A stretch of DNA of 64,000 nt, taken from contig OZ029913.1 in NCBI GenBank assembly GCA_964023275.1, positions 47,929,976 to 47,993,975 of the forward strand, given 5' to 3'. Shown here piece by piece: positions 23,195 to 35,654 of this stretch. This DNA comes from Norana najaformis. Its lineage: Eukaryota > Annelida > Clitellata > Crassiclitellata > Hormogastridae. Below the pieces are notes generated by a model. The model had not been told where the DNA came from. It ran no database searches and was given only the letters and a program-made list of their open reading frames with translations. The position numbers and the translations under genes are program-made. Each line of letters begins with the position of its first letter. Position 1 is the first letter of the stretch.

Positions 23195-23761
23195 CAGTGC
23201 AGACTCATTAACGTGAAGTCGTGGGGAGACACGCCTAAAAACAGCATGTAAACCAGTTCGCGCGTTAAACGAGAGTGTTGAAATATATCTACTCTGCTGC
23301 TTGGTCACCCACTCTCCCCTATCCCAAGCTGTTCCCTCCAGCCTAGCTCCTCTTCACAGGGCAGGAAGGTCTGTACTCAGCTGGCCGCCCAGCCAGCCAA
23401 TCTCTGCAGTCATGCCAGTCAGGCCATACCTGCTTTGTTCTGCTGATTCCCCCTCCTAACTGGTTAAAGCTGGTTCCAGCCAGACTTCCTTGTCCAAAAT
23501 TAGCTCCCTCCAGCGGTTGAGTCACATGCCCATATATTTAGAAGACACCCTCCCACTTGTACGACTAATGCCAAGTTCGAGAATGAATGGAATGTTGCAG
23601 CTTCCAGAGTATGTCTCCATTGTTTTAATTAGCCTTATTCCCTGTAGTAAAACGCGTTGACCAATACAGCATGTTACGTTAATATCTCTGGGGGACATAC
23701 AGCCACTTTGCGTTATGCGGAATCGCAGGTAAACCGGGAGTGCGTTAACACGTCTGCACTG
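23195..23761. mobile_element. 567-bp TA-flanked MITE (pogo/Tigger-type ends)
   Basis: The left end CAGTGCAGACTCATTAACG and the inverse right end (minus strand CAGTGCAGACGTGTTAACGC) are both flanked by TA, the target of Tc1/mariner-pogo transposases. The inside is non-coding. Subterminal GTAAACC words recur at both ends. It lies between the two convergent genes. Confidence 0.75.
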
Positions 23762-23763
23762 TA

Positions 23764-24876
23764 CTTAGTTCATAAGTTTAGAAAAATGTCCATTTCATTT
23801 ACATATTGGGAAGATCTAAATATTCAGATGACACAAATTGTCAGGCATTGGGCAATTTTCAAGCAGCTACACTACACTTGCTCCAACTACTTTTGAACTG
23901 TTCCTTGTGGTAAAAAGTGACAACTGTACAGAGAATCAACACAAATGCCAAATGGCAAGAAATTTAAAATGTTAATCAGAAACATAATATGCAAAACCCA
24001 ATAATTACCTGGTAACAAATCTAATTAGTTAATGCTGCTACCATCAGTTCAGTTTTGTAAACAGTTTGATCTCTTCCAGTACTTTTCAGAATCTTTAAAC
24101 AAGAAAGTAAAGCAGTAATCAACCTGCTGAGCCACATGTGACTCTCTGTGTCTAAACCAAAACAGCTGCTTAAATTCTACAACATCTTTGCTGTTCATAT
24201 CCATTTCATTTATTTGCATGCCTCTATTAAAGTGAGTCCACAGCATATTAACCATCTTGCCCAAGGCCACAAATGTGAAAGCTTGCTATGTATATTACTT
24301 GTGGTAACATGTGACTACCATTTATGAACCAGTGATGCATACTCTGATACATTACAGAATGAGTGACTTAATTTCCAGCTAGACAAAAAAGCCAATCTGA
24401 ACTATCACAGTGTGAATTACCTAATGCTTCATACTGTGTGCCTATTATTCAAACTGTTGAAAGTGCTTTGTCTCTTAATGCTGGATGTGAAATAAAAACT
24501 CAGTAAACATAGACTGGGAATGTCTTGAGGAAAGCACAAAAATACAACACAGTACAGAACAATGGCTGCTTCTTTCATATGACAATTTTCATTCTCAAAG
24601 CAGCCTTAATCAATTCTCTTAATTCTCTTGATGTTTCAAGAGAATCAAAGTCAGTCTACAGGCAAATGAGGTGACACCAGAGAGGAATTTTGGGTTGAAT
24701 GGCACTAACACAAGAAAAAAGAAAAAATAGGGTGAACTGTTGAGATGAAAAGAAGATGGTCAAACAAAGAAAGAAACAGAAAAGATGAAACAGAAAAGCA
24801 AATGATGAATGTCAAATGTTTGTCAGGTGATGTTAGAAGAGGGTTACTATCGTCTCATCCACTGATGACTGATTAA
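23764..24876 (-). other. Probable 3' untranslated region of the DLG gene
   Basis: Immediately downstream (minus strand) of the DLG stop codon. A minus-strand AATAAA is present at 24214-24209, about 660 nt after the stop, and is a plausible polyadenylation signal. No other gene or repeat terminus recognised. Confidence 0.4.
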
Positions 24877-24989
24877 TTATTCATTTCTGATGGTATCTGA
24901 AATCCAGATGGTAGACTGTGATGAATGTTCCTCGATGATGTGCTTCACTTCCTGGTAGATTTCATGATGCTTATCTTCACATACCACAG
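24877..24989 (-). CDS. dlg: DLG-family MAGUK, terminal exon (end of guanylate-kinase-like domain)
   Basis: The minus-strand acceptor TGTGTAG is followed by 113 nt encoding AVVCEDKHHEIYQEVKHII, then EEHSSQSTIWISDTIRNE and stop TAA at 24879-24877. The first part matches the end of the DLG guanylate-kinase (GuK) domain, which in family members reads like 'AIVxGDxxEEIYxxVKxxIxxxSG'. The usual extreme C-terminus is a WVPxxExL-type ending; here it is instead IWISDTIRNE. It splices from the exon at 37106-37012 with matching phase (1+2). DLG proteins are membrane-associated scaffolds of PDZ, SH3 and GuK domains that organise junctions and synapses. Confidence 0.9.
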
Positions 24990-25689
24990 CTACACAAAAC
25001 AACAAATGGTCAAGTCACAGACCCAAGCAGTGCCTTGAACAGGCTTTAAATAATGAACTTAAAAAATAGATTCAAATGGTTGTTCCAAAATGAACAGTAA
25101 TGCATACATTTTTGTACACGAAAGCATCCCATATCCCACAAGTGAGATGTAGGGGAATCTCAATGTCCTGGACATAGGGCCAGTGCATCGCAGGACATGC
25201 TGTTTATTTCCCAGCTTATGCCGGTAACAAATTATACAGCTTGGTGCCAGAGGCAAGGTGTGTGCAAACAATTTGCCCAGGGTTGTTACATGAAGTCAAA
25301 CCCGCAACCATCATTGACCAAACGCATTACCGCCACACCACTGCAAATTTCTGTGAAGACCACAAAATGGTTACAGAATCTGAGAGATGACTGGAGGATT
25401 AGAAAGGGAAAAGTACCACATATGAGGAAGAGCATGTAGATCCGAGTGGTTTGACGGAGAGTTTTTGGTGAATGTGAGAAGTCAGAACAGTGAAAAGCAT
25501 TAAGACACAACTTTGTAAGCAATACACAAATACACACTAATATGTATAACACACAAGAATAGCATTGGTGAATAAGCTCCTCTCCATGATGCGACTTTTG
25601 TGCGGTGCCAAGAAATTTTGGAGATTTACATTGAATAACCTTTATTTACCAAACTAGATGGAGAAGTGGGTTTCTATAATATTGAGTTT

Positions 25690-28600
25690 TGAAAACTTCT
25701 AATGCGCCGTTGTCTGATGCACAAGGGATAAACTGATGATGCACCAAAGCCAAGCCACAATCAGGTCAACATCCAGAAGGTCAGTCCAGAAGACAGAGAG
25801 GCAGCCTGACGGATAAGCAATTTGAAAAAAGTAAGTTGAGAACGAAATGACAAAAGCGACTGAGCAGAACAAAAAGACACACGGAGGGAGCTCCAAAATT
25901 TAGGTCCAGCAACCAAAAAAGCCCGTTTACCCAGTACAGTTCTAGTCCAAGGTATGACCAGAGAAAAATAATCAAATGACCTTGCACAATAATGATATTA
26001 CTAGCCAGGCTCTTGCCATCCTTGTTGCGGTCGAAACATGGCATCAGGTGGCTTCGGATGTCGCACTTCAAAGGGCCGCAACTAAGGGGTACCTCCTCGT
26101 CGAGTCGTCACGGCACAGCTCTGACCTTCTCACTCCTTATCGCGGTGGAGGTGGGATTGCAATCTTCCATCATACAAACCTGCGGGCGAAACGAGTAACT
26201 TTCAACGTGACCTATACTACATTCGAGGTCATCCTCTGCTCGTTCTCAATGTCACGTCGCCCAGTTGCGGTTGCCGCTGTTTACTGCCCGGGCTCTCTGC
26301 TTCCATCGTCTGCATTCATCAAAGAGTTCACTGTCCTCCTTAGCCACATTTAATAGCCAGGTGGTTGTGACAGGTGATCTCAATGTTCACATGGAGGATC
26401 TCAGCTGTCCCTGGGCGGAGCAGCTGAGGCAGCTGTTTGCTGGCTTTGGCTTGAAACAGCATGTCGACATGCCTACGCATACCCATGACCTGGTTTGACC
26501 TGGTTGTCAATCGTGATGACTGTAGACTGAATGGAGGCTCTGTGGAGCCTCCATCTGTTTCGGATCATGGTCTTCTGACGTTTACAGTTCCGCATCTTCA
26601 TTCCAGCCCGCTCATCAAAGAAGTTACCATCAGGAGCTGGAAGTCGCTTGATTGTGATGCATTTCGCCAGCGCCTGCTTGACAGTCGGCTCTGCCAGCTC
26701 CCCATGGATTCCGACATCTCCTGTCTCGAACTGTTCAACCTCTACAATTCCACGCTGTCATCTGTCATCCATAATCTCCTGCCATCGCGCCTTGCCCGCG
26801 TCAGTTGCAACTACCTGACTCCATGGTTTGACTCCGAATGTCAGACTGTGCGTCGCTCGGTAAGGCGGGCGGAACGTTGCTTTAGGAGAACTAAACGCGG
26901 ATTGAGCTGAATGGATTAGACTACTGAGGATAAGCACACCTTCTTCCAACAAAAGGAGCAGTGTTACTGGGAAAGCTTAACCTCCCGTCACTCCAATGAC
27001 AGTCGGCGGCTCTGGAAAGACCTTTCTCAGTTGCTCGGTAGACCAGTTGGCTTGCAGAGCCCACTGTTCTCGGCTGAGGAGTATCTGCTTTATATGACTG
27101 AGAAGGTTTCTGGGGTCTGCTGAGCTACTGAGGGTTCACCTCCGCCCTCCTTCTCGTCAATGTCGTGGTGCTTCGATCACTTTCGGGCGGTCACTGAAGT
27201 TGAGTTGAGATCACTCCTCCTGTCTTCTCCACCTAAGACATGTGCCCTTGATCCCATTTCATCGTTCCTACTCCGTGATTTTATTGATGAATTACTACCT
27301 TTCCTTGTACGGCTGTGCAACAAATTGTTGGCGGATGGTTTTCTTCCACCAGATCAAAAACGTGCCATCATCATACCTTCCCTGAAAAGGCCGGGACTAG
27401 ACACAGATGTAATAGGCAACTGCCGACCGATATCAAACCTCATGTTTTTATCAAAGATTATTGAGAGACTTGTTGCCCAGCAGATCACTAGCTACTTGGA
27501 GGCGAACGATCTGATGCCCAAGTTCCAGCCTGACTTCAGAAAGGGCCATTCCACAGAAACGGTACTCCTGAGGCTGATCTCAGACATCTGTGATGCTATT
27601 GACACTGGCTGTGTTACGCTGCTTGCCCTTCTAGATGTGAGTGCAGCATTTGACACTGTTGACCATGCTGTCCTTCTTACATGTCTTAACATCTCATTTG
27701 GCATCTGCGCTTCACCTCTGGCCTGGATCAGTTCCTTCGTGGATGAGCAGTCTATGATGGTGGCTCTGGGATTGGGCGCCGCTCCCATTCGGCATCCCAC
27801 AGGGCTCGGTCCTTGGGCCATTGCTCTTCTTCATTCTGTATACGGCTGACTTGACCCGGCTCATCACCTCCCGGGGGGCTTGAGGCCACCTGTATGCTGA
27901 CGACGTCCAGCTATATTCCACCTGCCTTCCATCAGATGTGCACACCTGTGTCTAATGTACGTTCTGCCGTGGCGGAAGTTCGGGTTTGGATGGCGTCGAA
28001 TCGACTTCTGTTAAACAAGGCCAAAAACCAGTACATTTGGCTGGGCACACGTCGGGCGCGTTCTGGAACTGATGCTGAAGCGCTACAGGCTGGATTTCCT
28101 GGCTGGGGTGTGTTGCCTGTGGTCCGTGACCTGGGCGTCCTCCTCGATGGTGAACTATCTATGGCTGAACATGTCAACTCACTCTGTAGATCCAGTTTCT
28201 ATCAGCTGCAGCAGATTCGCGTGTTACGGCACAACCTGTCCTTCAAAGCTGCTGTTACTCTGGTCCACTCGTTCATCCTCACACGAATCGACTACTGCAA
28301 TTCTATCCTGGCAGGTCTCCCGAAGTTCAGACTTGGCCAGCTCCAGTCTGTCTTGAACTGTGCTGCTCGGGTGGTTGCAAATCTCCCAAAATATTCTCAC
28401 ATTTCGGATTACATCAGGGAGACGCTACACTGGCTTCCTATTCCGGAACGGATTCGGTTCAAGGTTCTTCTACTTGTCCGTTCTGCTACAGTTGGCACTG
28501 CGCCGGCTTACATTCGGGAGCTGTGTTCCTGTTTCCAGTCGGTGGCCGGTTGCTGCGTTCTGCTGCTCGTGGAGATATGCTGATTCCACGTTACCACACG

Positions 28601-29230
28601 TCGTTGCGTTCTTATCGTGCCTTCTCCTGCTTTGGTCTCTCGTTCTGGAATAGTCTCCCTTTAAACATTCGTACTTTTCCACTTGGCTTAACTCAACGTT
28701 CATTCTCTGTTAACTTGAAAACGCACTTGTTTAGATCGGTAGGATAGCCGTGTCATCAGCGCTTTTGAGAGGTACTTGAAGAGCGCTATATAAGTGTTTG
28801 TTACATTACATTACATCACAAGGGAATAAGGACTGATTTTGAGTATTGTGGTTGGCCAGAGTTCAACATCCCAGTTTGAAACAAATCCTTTGCTGAATAG
28901 GAAGCCAATGTAAAGATTTAAGCATAGGAGTTGTATGCTCATATTCTGAAGTATTTGTTAAGGCTCTAGCAAAGAAGTTCTGAACTCTTTGGAGTGTCTG
29001 CATGTTTCTTTGCAATGCCAATAAGAATTGAGTTACAGAAGTCAAGGTGACTGGAGACCAATGTGTTTGGCAAGGATATTCTAGAATACATGGGGACATA
29101 AGACCTTCTATGTCACGAATATACATGTATGATGATTTACAAATACCATTTACATAGTTTGTGAGAGACACAGTAGAATCAAAAACAATGCCCAAGTCAC
29201 GAGCAGCATCAGTCAACTCAACAAATGAGT
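25690..29230 (-). mobile_element. Antisense CR1-like LINE 3' end, split by a sense CR1 insertion
   Basis: Segments 25690-25980 and 28817-29230 align in order with the uninterrupted copy at 60330-61020. Shared words are CAGTCCAGAAGACAGAGAGGCAG, then TTTAGGTCCAGCAACC, then GGACTGATTTTGAGTATTGTGG, then GAATAGGAAGCCAATG. The right piece encodes on the minus strand NTSEYEHTTPMLKSLHWLPIQQR, the CR1 C-terminal signature. The sense LINE at 25985-28816 sits between them. Confidence 0.85.
25985..28816 (+). mobile_element. CR1-like LINE, sense, nested in an antisense CR1
   Basis: Endonuclease pieces at 26000-26520 (VTGDLNVHMEDLSCPWAEQL, SDHGLLTF) lead to a linker at 26590-26910. The RT follows at 27160-27850 (FRKGHSTETVLLRLISDICD, LLDVSAAFDTVDHAVLLTCL) and then, frame-shifted, YADDVQLYSTCLPSDV near 27895. 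RDLGVLLDGELSMAEHVN and the C-terminal ETLHWLPIPERIRFKVL at 28420-28470 complete it. The end is GAGCGCTATATAAGTGTTTGTTACATTACATTACAT, the CR1/L2-type tail with a TTACA microsatellite. Several frameshifts and stops; non-functional. It is the sibling of the element at 4390-6465. Confidence 0.9.
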
Positions 29231-29249
29231 CACAGTGACAGAAGCCAAA

Positions 29250-31394
29250 TTTGGAAAATTACATTCAGACTACAAACTGAAAAAGGCCTTCCTTCACCCA
29301 TGTCAAAAACTTGGAGATAATTTAAGTGACGATAATTTAGTATGCCTGAGAAAGGTTTGAAAGATTGAGGAGACAAAAAAATGAAAATTTGCATGTCATC
29401 AGGACTGAGGCAATTATCAACACAGCACGAGGCCCCATGATCATTGATCATGGGTCAGAACTGTGTGCCTTTGTGAGGTTGTTAAAAGACACTTTCAATA
29501 TGTTGTACTGGCTCCTTATAAACGCAGCAATATTTTCGGGCTACCACCGGTTGTACCCTTTGAAATCTCTACCTTTGCGTCGGATTGTAACAAATCCCAA
29601 TCCCAATTATAAATCCTTGGGAAAGGAACAAGCAAATGAGTCAATGACTAAAGATTTCTGTCAATATACATCTATCCCAAGTCTTGTCTTATTAAAATGA
29701 TGATTTGATCTTGATGAAATGATGGCTTGTTCAAACTTACTGTAAAGTTTAAAACAGTTTTATTATTGAAATAATTATTATTATTATTTTCAATCAATAC
29801 AGTATGTTCAGTTCGATTAATCTAACATCACACTACAACTACTTCATTCTACTACTTCTACAGGCCAACAATTAAGATAGCTAAAACAATTAAAAGAGGT
29901 AATCTAATTTCTTCCCTCCCATCATTGAGCTCTTGACCTTCCAGGTCTCAGTCCTTGTAAAGAATCATTGATCATGAGGTATCGTTCTCGAAGAAGTGCG
30001 ATTTACCAAAGTCCATCTCCAGGCAAACGCTGAGAATAGGCATCCATAAGCAGACGATGGACATTCGCCATTTTCTTTCTTGAAAATTTCCGACTTTATT
30101 TCATGAAAGTTCGAAGTAATTCCAATTCACACTGAATGATGAAACAAAATGAGGCGTTCGTTTACTCTCTCATCAAAGTGCAATCAGTTTGCTTAACTTT
30201 ATCGAACGAAAGTTTCGTTGACACGAACACAATCCTTTGTGTAGATTACGAGTTTCTCAGCCCGATACGACAATTGCCGCTTCCGAGAACAGGTAAATCC
30301 CAGTTTCTTTCGAAGTTCCTACACACTAAGGAAACACCATACATGAATGACAATTGAAGATAAGGATCGTTCGATCTTAAACACACACGCACGCATAACA
30401 AACGTACGTACAGAGGTTTTCGAAGGTGTTTCTTCACGTCTTTACCAACAAGCACCAACGAATGTATCTCACTGACTGAATTCAGGAAACCTCTTCTTAT
30501 ACCGTAAAAGTTCGTTTGGTGTTCAATGGCTGCCAACCGTCTTCGATGATCTGAGCATGATTCAATGGCCGCCAACTGTCTTCGCTGATCTGCGCATGAC
30601 CACCATCCATCTCAATTGTCATCAGCTCATGATATCAGCAATTGTTTAATTTTCAAATCTGCTCTGTCATATCAGATAAATCCTTTGTGAAATCGTCATG
30701 TAGGCTATAATCCGCCATGCTGACGTGGCATAGTCCCACACGATTTATTAAGCCTATGTTCTTACATAAATTGGCCTTGTTCTATAGTCTAGCTATTGCT
30801 CATATGTTGGCCTGCCTACCGAAATAGACTAACTACAGCTTCTACACACAAATCTACTACTACTGCAACAAACTACTATACACTAAGTAAGTAAGTAATT
30901 AAGATGTTCTTAGCTTAGTTTAACAAATACAAACTCGAATTGAAGGGAGGATTGCTACAATGTTTTGATATATGTATACAGAATAAACATCAGAAAGCCA
31001 AGAACAGAACTCTGAGGAACCATAGGCAAGAATTTCAGAATTATGAGGAAAAAAAACAGAAAAACAGCACCAGCCACTCAAAGCACAGCACATCAACTAA
31101 TCATAGTAAGCAACTTTGGGTCAAGAACTTGCTCAAGTGAGCAGAGGCTCAACCTGCATTCTGCATGAAATGCACGCATACAAGTTCAACCACTCGACCA
31201 CTTAAGACATCCACTTAAGTCATCCACTTCTGCAACTGCAAAATACAGTATCTTTTAAGAACCTCTCAAAGGTTAATGTCTCTAATTACATAAGGGGCAG
31301 GGAACCAGCATTGTGACATCTGCACTTTCTCTTTATAACCTATACTGTCTAACTTTTTGGCGTTTTTTTCTGAATTCGATAACTTTCCTTTCTT
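29250..31394. other. DLG intron sequence, no gene recognised; small repeats
   Basis: Contains an (ATT)n run at about 29765-29795. An imperfect two-copy tandem of 39 bp lies at 30522-30599 (TTCAATGGCYGCCAAC...). Neither coding exons nor transposon ends were identified. Confidence 0.4.
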
Positions 31395-31404
31395 ACCAGA
31401 TGAC

Positions 31405-31861
31405 CTGGTGAGGGCCTTGATTATACCAACAGTAACATACGGCAGTGAGACGTGGACAATGACCAAGAAAATAGAGAAAAAAATCAATGCTTGTGAAATG
31501 TGGATATGGAGGAAGATGCTGAGAACATCATGGACGGAGAAAAGGACTAATGAATGGGTACGCAGGGCGATTGGAATTGAGCAAGATGAGACGTTACAAC
31601 AAACAGTGCTAAAATCAAAGCTGAGGTTCTTTGGACATGTTATGAGATCAGATGGATTGGAAAAAGAAATGATGCTGGCTTGTGGAGAGGGAAAGAGAAA
31701 ACAAGGGAGACCAAGGAAAAAATGGATGGACAAGATACACGAAGCAACTGGAATGAACTTGGCACAACTAAGGGACGCGACATTGGAAAGAAAGAAATGG
31801 AGAAGATTGATCATGACGGTCGCTAGAGCTCAAAGAGCTGACAGCACAAGGTGACAAGGTG
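31405..31861 (+). mobile_element. 5'-truncated RTE-like LINE copy with perfect 10-bp target duplication
   Basis: ACCAGATGAC occurs at 31395-31404 and at 31862-31871. The 457 bp between are the 3' end of the same LINE as 15177-18486, from within the C-terminal region to the ACAAGGTGACAAGGTG tail. By eye one substitution separates them (TGAGGTCAG at about 18268 versus TGAGATCAG here). The reading frame for the last ~140 residues (RALIIPTVTYGSETWTM...) is open to its stop. This is the signature of a recent target-primed insertion. Confidence 0.92.
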
Positions 31862-32129
31862 ACCAGATGACATTATTTTCTTTCTTTGTTGAGCGTTCCA
31901 ATTTATTTCAACTTTGAATCAACTTAGGATTCGCCTAATTTTTGTCCTCTTCATGCATCCATTGTTCTTGTGTCTCTACCTTCCGCCATTTGAGCTTCAT
32001 CTAACGCTCACGCCATCTTAGATCTTAAATTTCTCACATAACGTATCTATCAATTTTGCCCTGCGCTACATGATTGCCTTCTGTATCAGTTGCCAACCCT
32101 CCCACACTGGCTTGCCCCACATAATTCCA

Positions 32130-33235
32130 ACAGCCAAACACTTTTACCTCCTTATATCTATCCACCTCCTCCTCCTTCCAGAATGTCATCCTCCAGCATC
32201 CTTTTCTTCTTCTTCCTTCTGGCTGGAATTAATCCCTCCTAGGAGAGTGGTCAGCTACACAAATTCTTCTTTTCCATTTGTTTCTATCTTCAGTAACTTC
32301 TTTCTTCAATCTGAGGAGCTTTAGGTCTTGCTGTATCATGTCTCCCTATTTCTTCTTTTGTCGTCCACGACTGCGGCGTCCATAAACCTCTACTGTCATA
32401 ATTCTTTTAATGCAGTTTTCCTCCTCTCACCTCATCACATGACCATACCATCTCAATCTGGCTTCTCGTAGCTTGTCAGATATACGTGCCATTCACGATT
32501 TCTGTCTGATACACTCATTCCTTTTCTTGTCTTTCAGTGAGATTCCAAGTATCCATCGCAGCATTCTCATTTCTGTTCTCTCCAGCAGTTTCTCCTCCTC
32601 TTTTGTCAATGTCCAGGCTTCTGCTCCATATATCATAACTGGTCTTATCATTGTTTTGTACCCCTTTCCTTTGACTTGAACCGGCATTTTGACATAATAC
32701 GCTCGATAGGTCTTTCCATTTTTGCCACGCTGTCTTAATCCTGTTCTCAACATCATGTTTGCATTCTCCTTTAGCATTCATTATCGACCCAAGATACTTA
32801 AAGGTTTCTGCTTGTTTCAGTGCACTTCCTGTGATGTCCTTGACCACAAGTGTCTCATCCATTTTGGAGCATACCATGGTCTCTGTTTTATTGATATTTA
32901 TTTTAAGACCCTTGCTCTTCAGTGCCCTCTGTCAATCAGTGAAACGCCCTTTTATCTTTGTTGCTGCCGTCATCTGTCATCAGCATACAACATATCCCAT
33001 GGTACTTCTCACATTTTCCGATATGGCATCCATTACTATGATGAACAGCAGAGGACTCTGGAAGGATCCCTGATGTACACCCACTCGAATCTCAAATTTT
33101 GTTGTTTCCTATACTGCTCCTCACTGGTCTCCAGCATCCTCCAGCATCCTTTACAATACTCTAAATACAGACAACAGCCTCTTCTTAATTTGCATGCTAA
33201 ATATTCGATCAATACTGCATCCTTCACATTCCTAA
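32130..33235 (-). mobile_element. RTE/BovB-like LINE C-terminal half, antisense, degenerate
   Basis: On the minus strand: a VHQGSFQSPLLFIIVMDAI block near 33070-33010, a stop-ridden stretch where the catalytic YxDD should be, then ALKQAETFKYLGSIMNAKGE at 32818-32760. KTMIRPVMIYGAEAWTLTKEEE and MRMLRWILGISLKDKKRNE follow between 32650 and 32510. It belongs to a different LINE family from the full-length one at 15177. Confidence 0.75.
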
Positions 33236-33354
33236 AAAATTAATGATACAGCTCTCTCCTCTCACCCGCCTGACATATTTGCCTTGCCTTTAAACACAAT
33301 TCTTGCTCAATATGAAGGCTGTATTTCTCCTCGCTACCATCTTTACAGTAAACC

Positions 33355-33880
33355 TTGTCCTTGCAAATCAACTACCTCTTCCAACTGGTGATGGTATTGC
33401 ATTTATCTTCAAGTAATCTGGTTCAGCATGTCAAATTCCCCATTCACACTCTACCTTATTATCATATCATCATCTCCAGTCTATCATCTGATAGATCTTT
33501 CTCTTTTGAAACACCATCTGATCATTATCCTATCTTTGCACACCTTAACATTCTTCCGACTCCACGTCCTGATCCTGTCTTTCATTCTTTTCGTCGCATT
33601 AGTTCAATAAACATTGAAGCCTTCACACAAGATATCTCCTGCTCTGACCTTGTTTTAAATCCATCCTCCTCCCTTTATGACCTCTCTTCCTCTAACATCA
33701 CTCTTTCCATGATTCTTGACAAACATGCACCTATCATTACCAAATTCGGCTCTAACTCTAATTCTTGGTACAATTCATATCTCAAGGCCTTCAAATCTTT
33801 CTGGCGACGCCTTGAACACACAAACACACCCATGATCCTCAGCTTCTATCTGCCTTTAACCCTATCGCATCTGAATTAAC
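33355..33880 (+). mobile_element. CR1/L2-like endonuclease C-terminal fragment
   Basis: A 174-codon open stretch reads HVKFPIHTLPYYHIIISS, PSDHYPIFAHLNILPTPRPD (the catalytic SDH region), FHSFRRISSINIEAFTQDI and LDKHAPIITK. This is the end of a CR1-superfamily endonuclease and the start of its linker. The RT is absent. Confidence 0.7.
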
Positions 33881-34269
33881 AGCCTGGAAAGTCCAGTTTA
33901 ATTTTACGTCGTGACGTCAAAAGCCTGAATTATTTTGCAATTTTGCAGAAAAACATCATCATGCAGTACTTTTTTTATAACTCTGCCAAAATTAAGCCAG
34001 AAACACGTCATTAGCATAAAAATGTTCACAAATGTGTCTCTTATGTGCACAAATCAATTTTATGAACAGTTACTGGGAATTCCTACTCTTATCCTGAAAT
34101 TACAGGCACTTGCAGCTTTTTTATTTAAACGAAAAACCTGTGATGAAGTGTCTTAAATTTGAAAGTAATGACAGTAGCTGTGTTAAGAATTTAGTACTGA
34201 ATAAGGTGGTGAAAATTTTTTTTAAATCAGATAATAAATGACCCCAAAAATCAAAATATCCATACACCC

Positions 34270-34795
34270 CCATAAACTCCATTTTTGCACTTTACTGATA
34301 ATCTCACAACTTGGCGACTTGAAAGCGGTACAACTTTCTGATTTCTCACCACTACAGCTTGGCCTCACTTGTAGTTTTGTGGAGGGGAGATCGTAATAGA
34401 GGAGATCATTTCACATGTTAAACACGGGGATTTCACAAGGAAAAAATGGGGATTTCAGCTATTCAACTGTGGGTGGGGAAGGTAATAAAGTCAGCTCCAG
34501 TTCATTGCCTGTGTGGTCATCTCCAAGGGGTGATAGCTGACTGATAGCTAATTAGCTACATTACATGCACAATTTATACATATTTATACATAACATATAC
34601 TATGTTGTATATACATAAACATTTTAATATTTCTGTATTTATATATTACATACAAAGGCAGAACCAGTAGCAACTCCAATAAGTCTTTAGGAATACAGCC
34701 TAACTAGGCTTTTAGAGGCATTCCTTTGCATATCCAACCAGCCCCTCCACAGAATTGTTACACCACTGAGTAGAACTGTAAAGAATATTAACTCC
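34270..34795 (-). repeat. Unnamed repeat family R1, uninterrupted copy
   Basis: The reverse complement of this segment matches the flanks of the long-TIR element elsewhere: 43395-44090 on its left and 48860-49020 on its right. Shared words include GCCCCTTGGA/CCCCTTGGAG, ACATGWGAAATGATCT and CCCTCCACAA. No coding capacity seen. It serves as the empty-site counterpart for the insertion at 44091-48848. Confidence 0.6.
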
Positions 34796-35189
34796 TCCAT
34801 ATTAGCAGAAGATACAGTTGTCTACATCCGCCTGTATTTATACGTGGAGTTATCTACACGTGCGAGTAAATAATAGGGACCTAACTCTAACTTCAATTCA
34901 GTCCCCTCAACATTTAAGACAATGCTAAAAGTCTGGTCAGTTTCTTGCAGATCTGCATTTAAGCAGATTACCTACCACTGGTGCCAGTGGTAGGTAATCT
35001 GCTGAAGTGCAGATCAAAACAACATCCAGAAGTAAACTAACAGCTAAGAAAGTTTCTGAGAATGAGATTATGCGGCAGCTGAAGAAGATCGCTCATCCCC
35101 TGGATGAACAGTTTTCCATTGCATGTATATATCGTATTGTATTTGATAACTTATATAGTGCTTCTTACAGAACAAACTACTCAGAGGCG

Positions 35190-35345
35190 CTTCCAGCATG
35201 AGAACCCCGGGGAAATAAGAATGTCTTTAAACAATGAGCTGACTGAACTCCATCACCAACAAAGACCATTGCACAAACGATAGCGGAAGTCCATTCCATA
35301 GAGATGGGCCAACAACAGCAAAAGCCCTCTGCTGCGAAAGCGAGG
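35190..35345 (-). mobile_element. Short CR1-like C-terminal fragment, antisense
   Basis: On the minus strand the frame reads SQQRAFAVVGPSLWNGLPLS, the conserved 'R.F...GP.LWN.LP' end of CR1 RT proteins. Only ~150 bases are recognisable. A (GTGT)n run adjoins at 35348-35362. Confidence 0.6.
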
Positions 35346-35513
35346 TGCGTGTGTGTGTGTGCAGATAATGTATATACATGCATAATTCATAATGAGGCCT
35401 ATGTATATTACAGATAAAATGGTATATATTATACACATATACATGTATATTAAAATCTAGAAAGACGCAGAGTTCAAACCAGACATGTAGTCAGAAATAG
35501 CCATTTGAACTGG

Positions 35514-35635
35514 CCGAACCTTTGGGGTAATATGTCAATCAATACTTCTACACAATAACTTGGGGCATTAACTGCCGAACCTTTGGGGTAATATGTCAAT
35601 CAATACTTCTACACAATAACTTGGGGCATTAACTT
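35514..35635. repeat. Perfect 61-bp tandem duplication
   Basis: The 61-bp unit starting CCGAACCTTTGGGG at 35514 is repeated at 35575 without a visible mismatch. Only two units. Such a young duplication suggests recent slippage, or an assembly artefact. Confidence 0.85.
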
Positions 35636-35654
35636 TGTTTGCCACAGCCAATAA

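Noticed and set aside
29365..29700. 111-codon plus-strand frame in a DLG intron
   Set aside because: No motif and no splice context. It follows a CR1 3' end and is probably chance.
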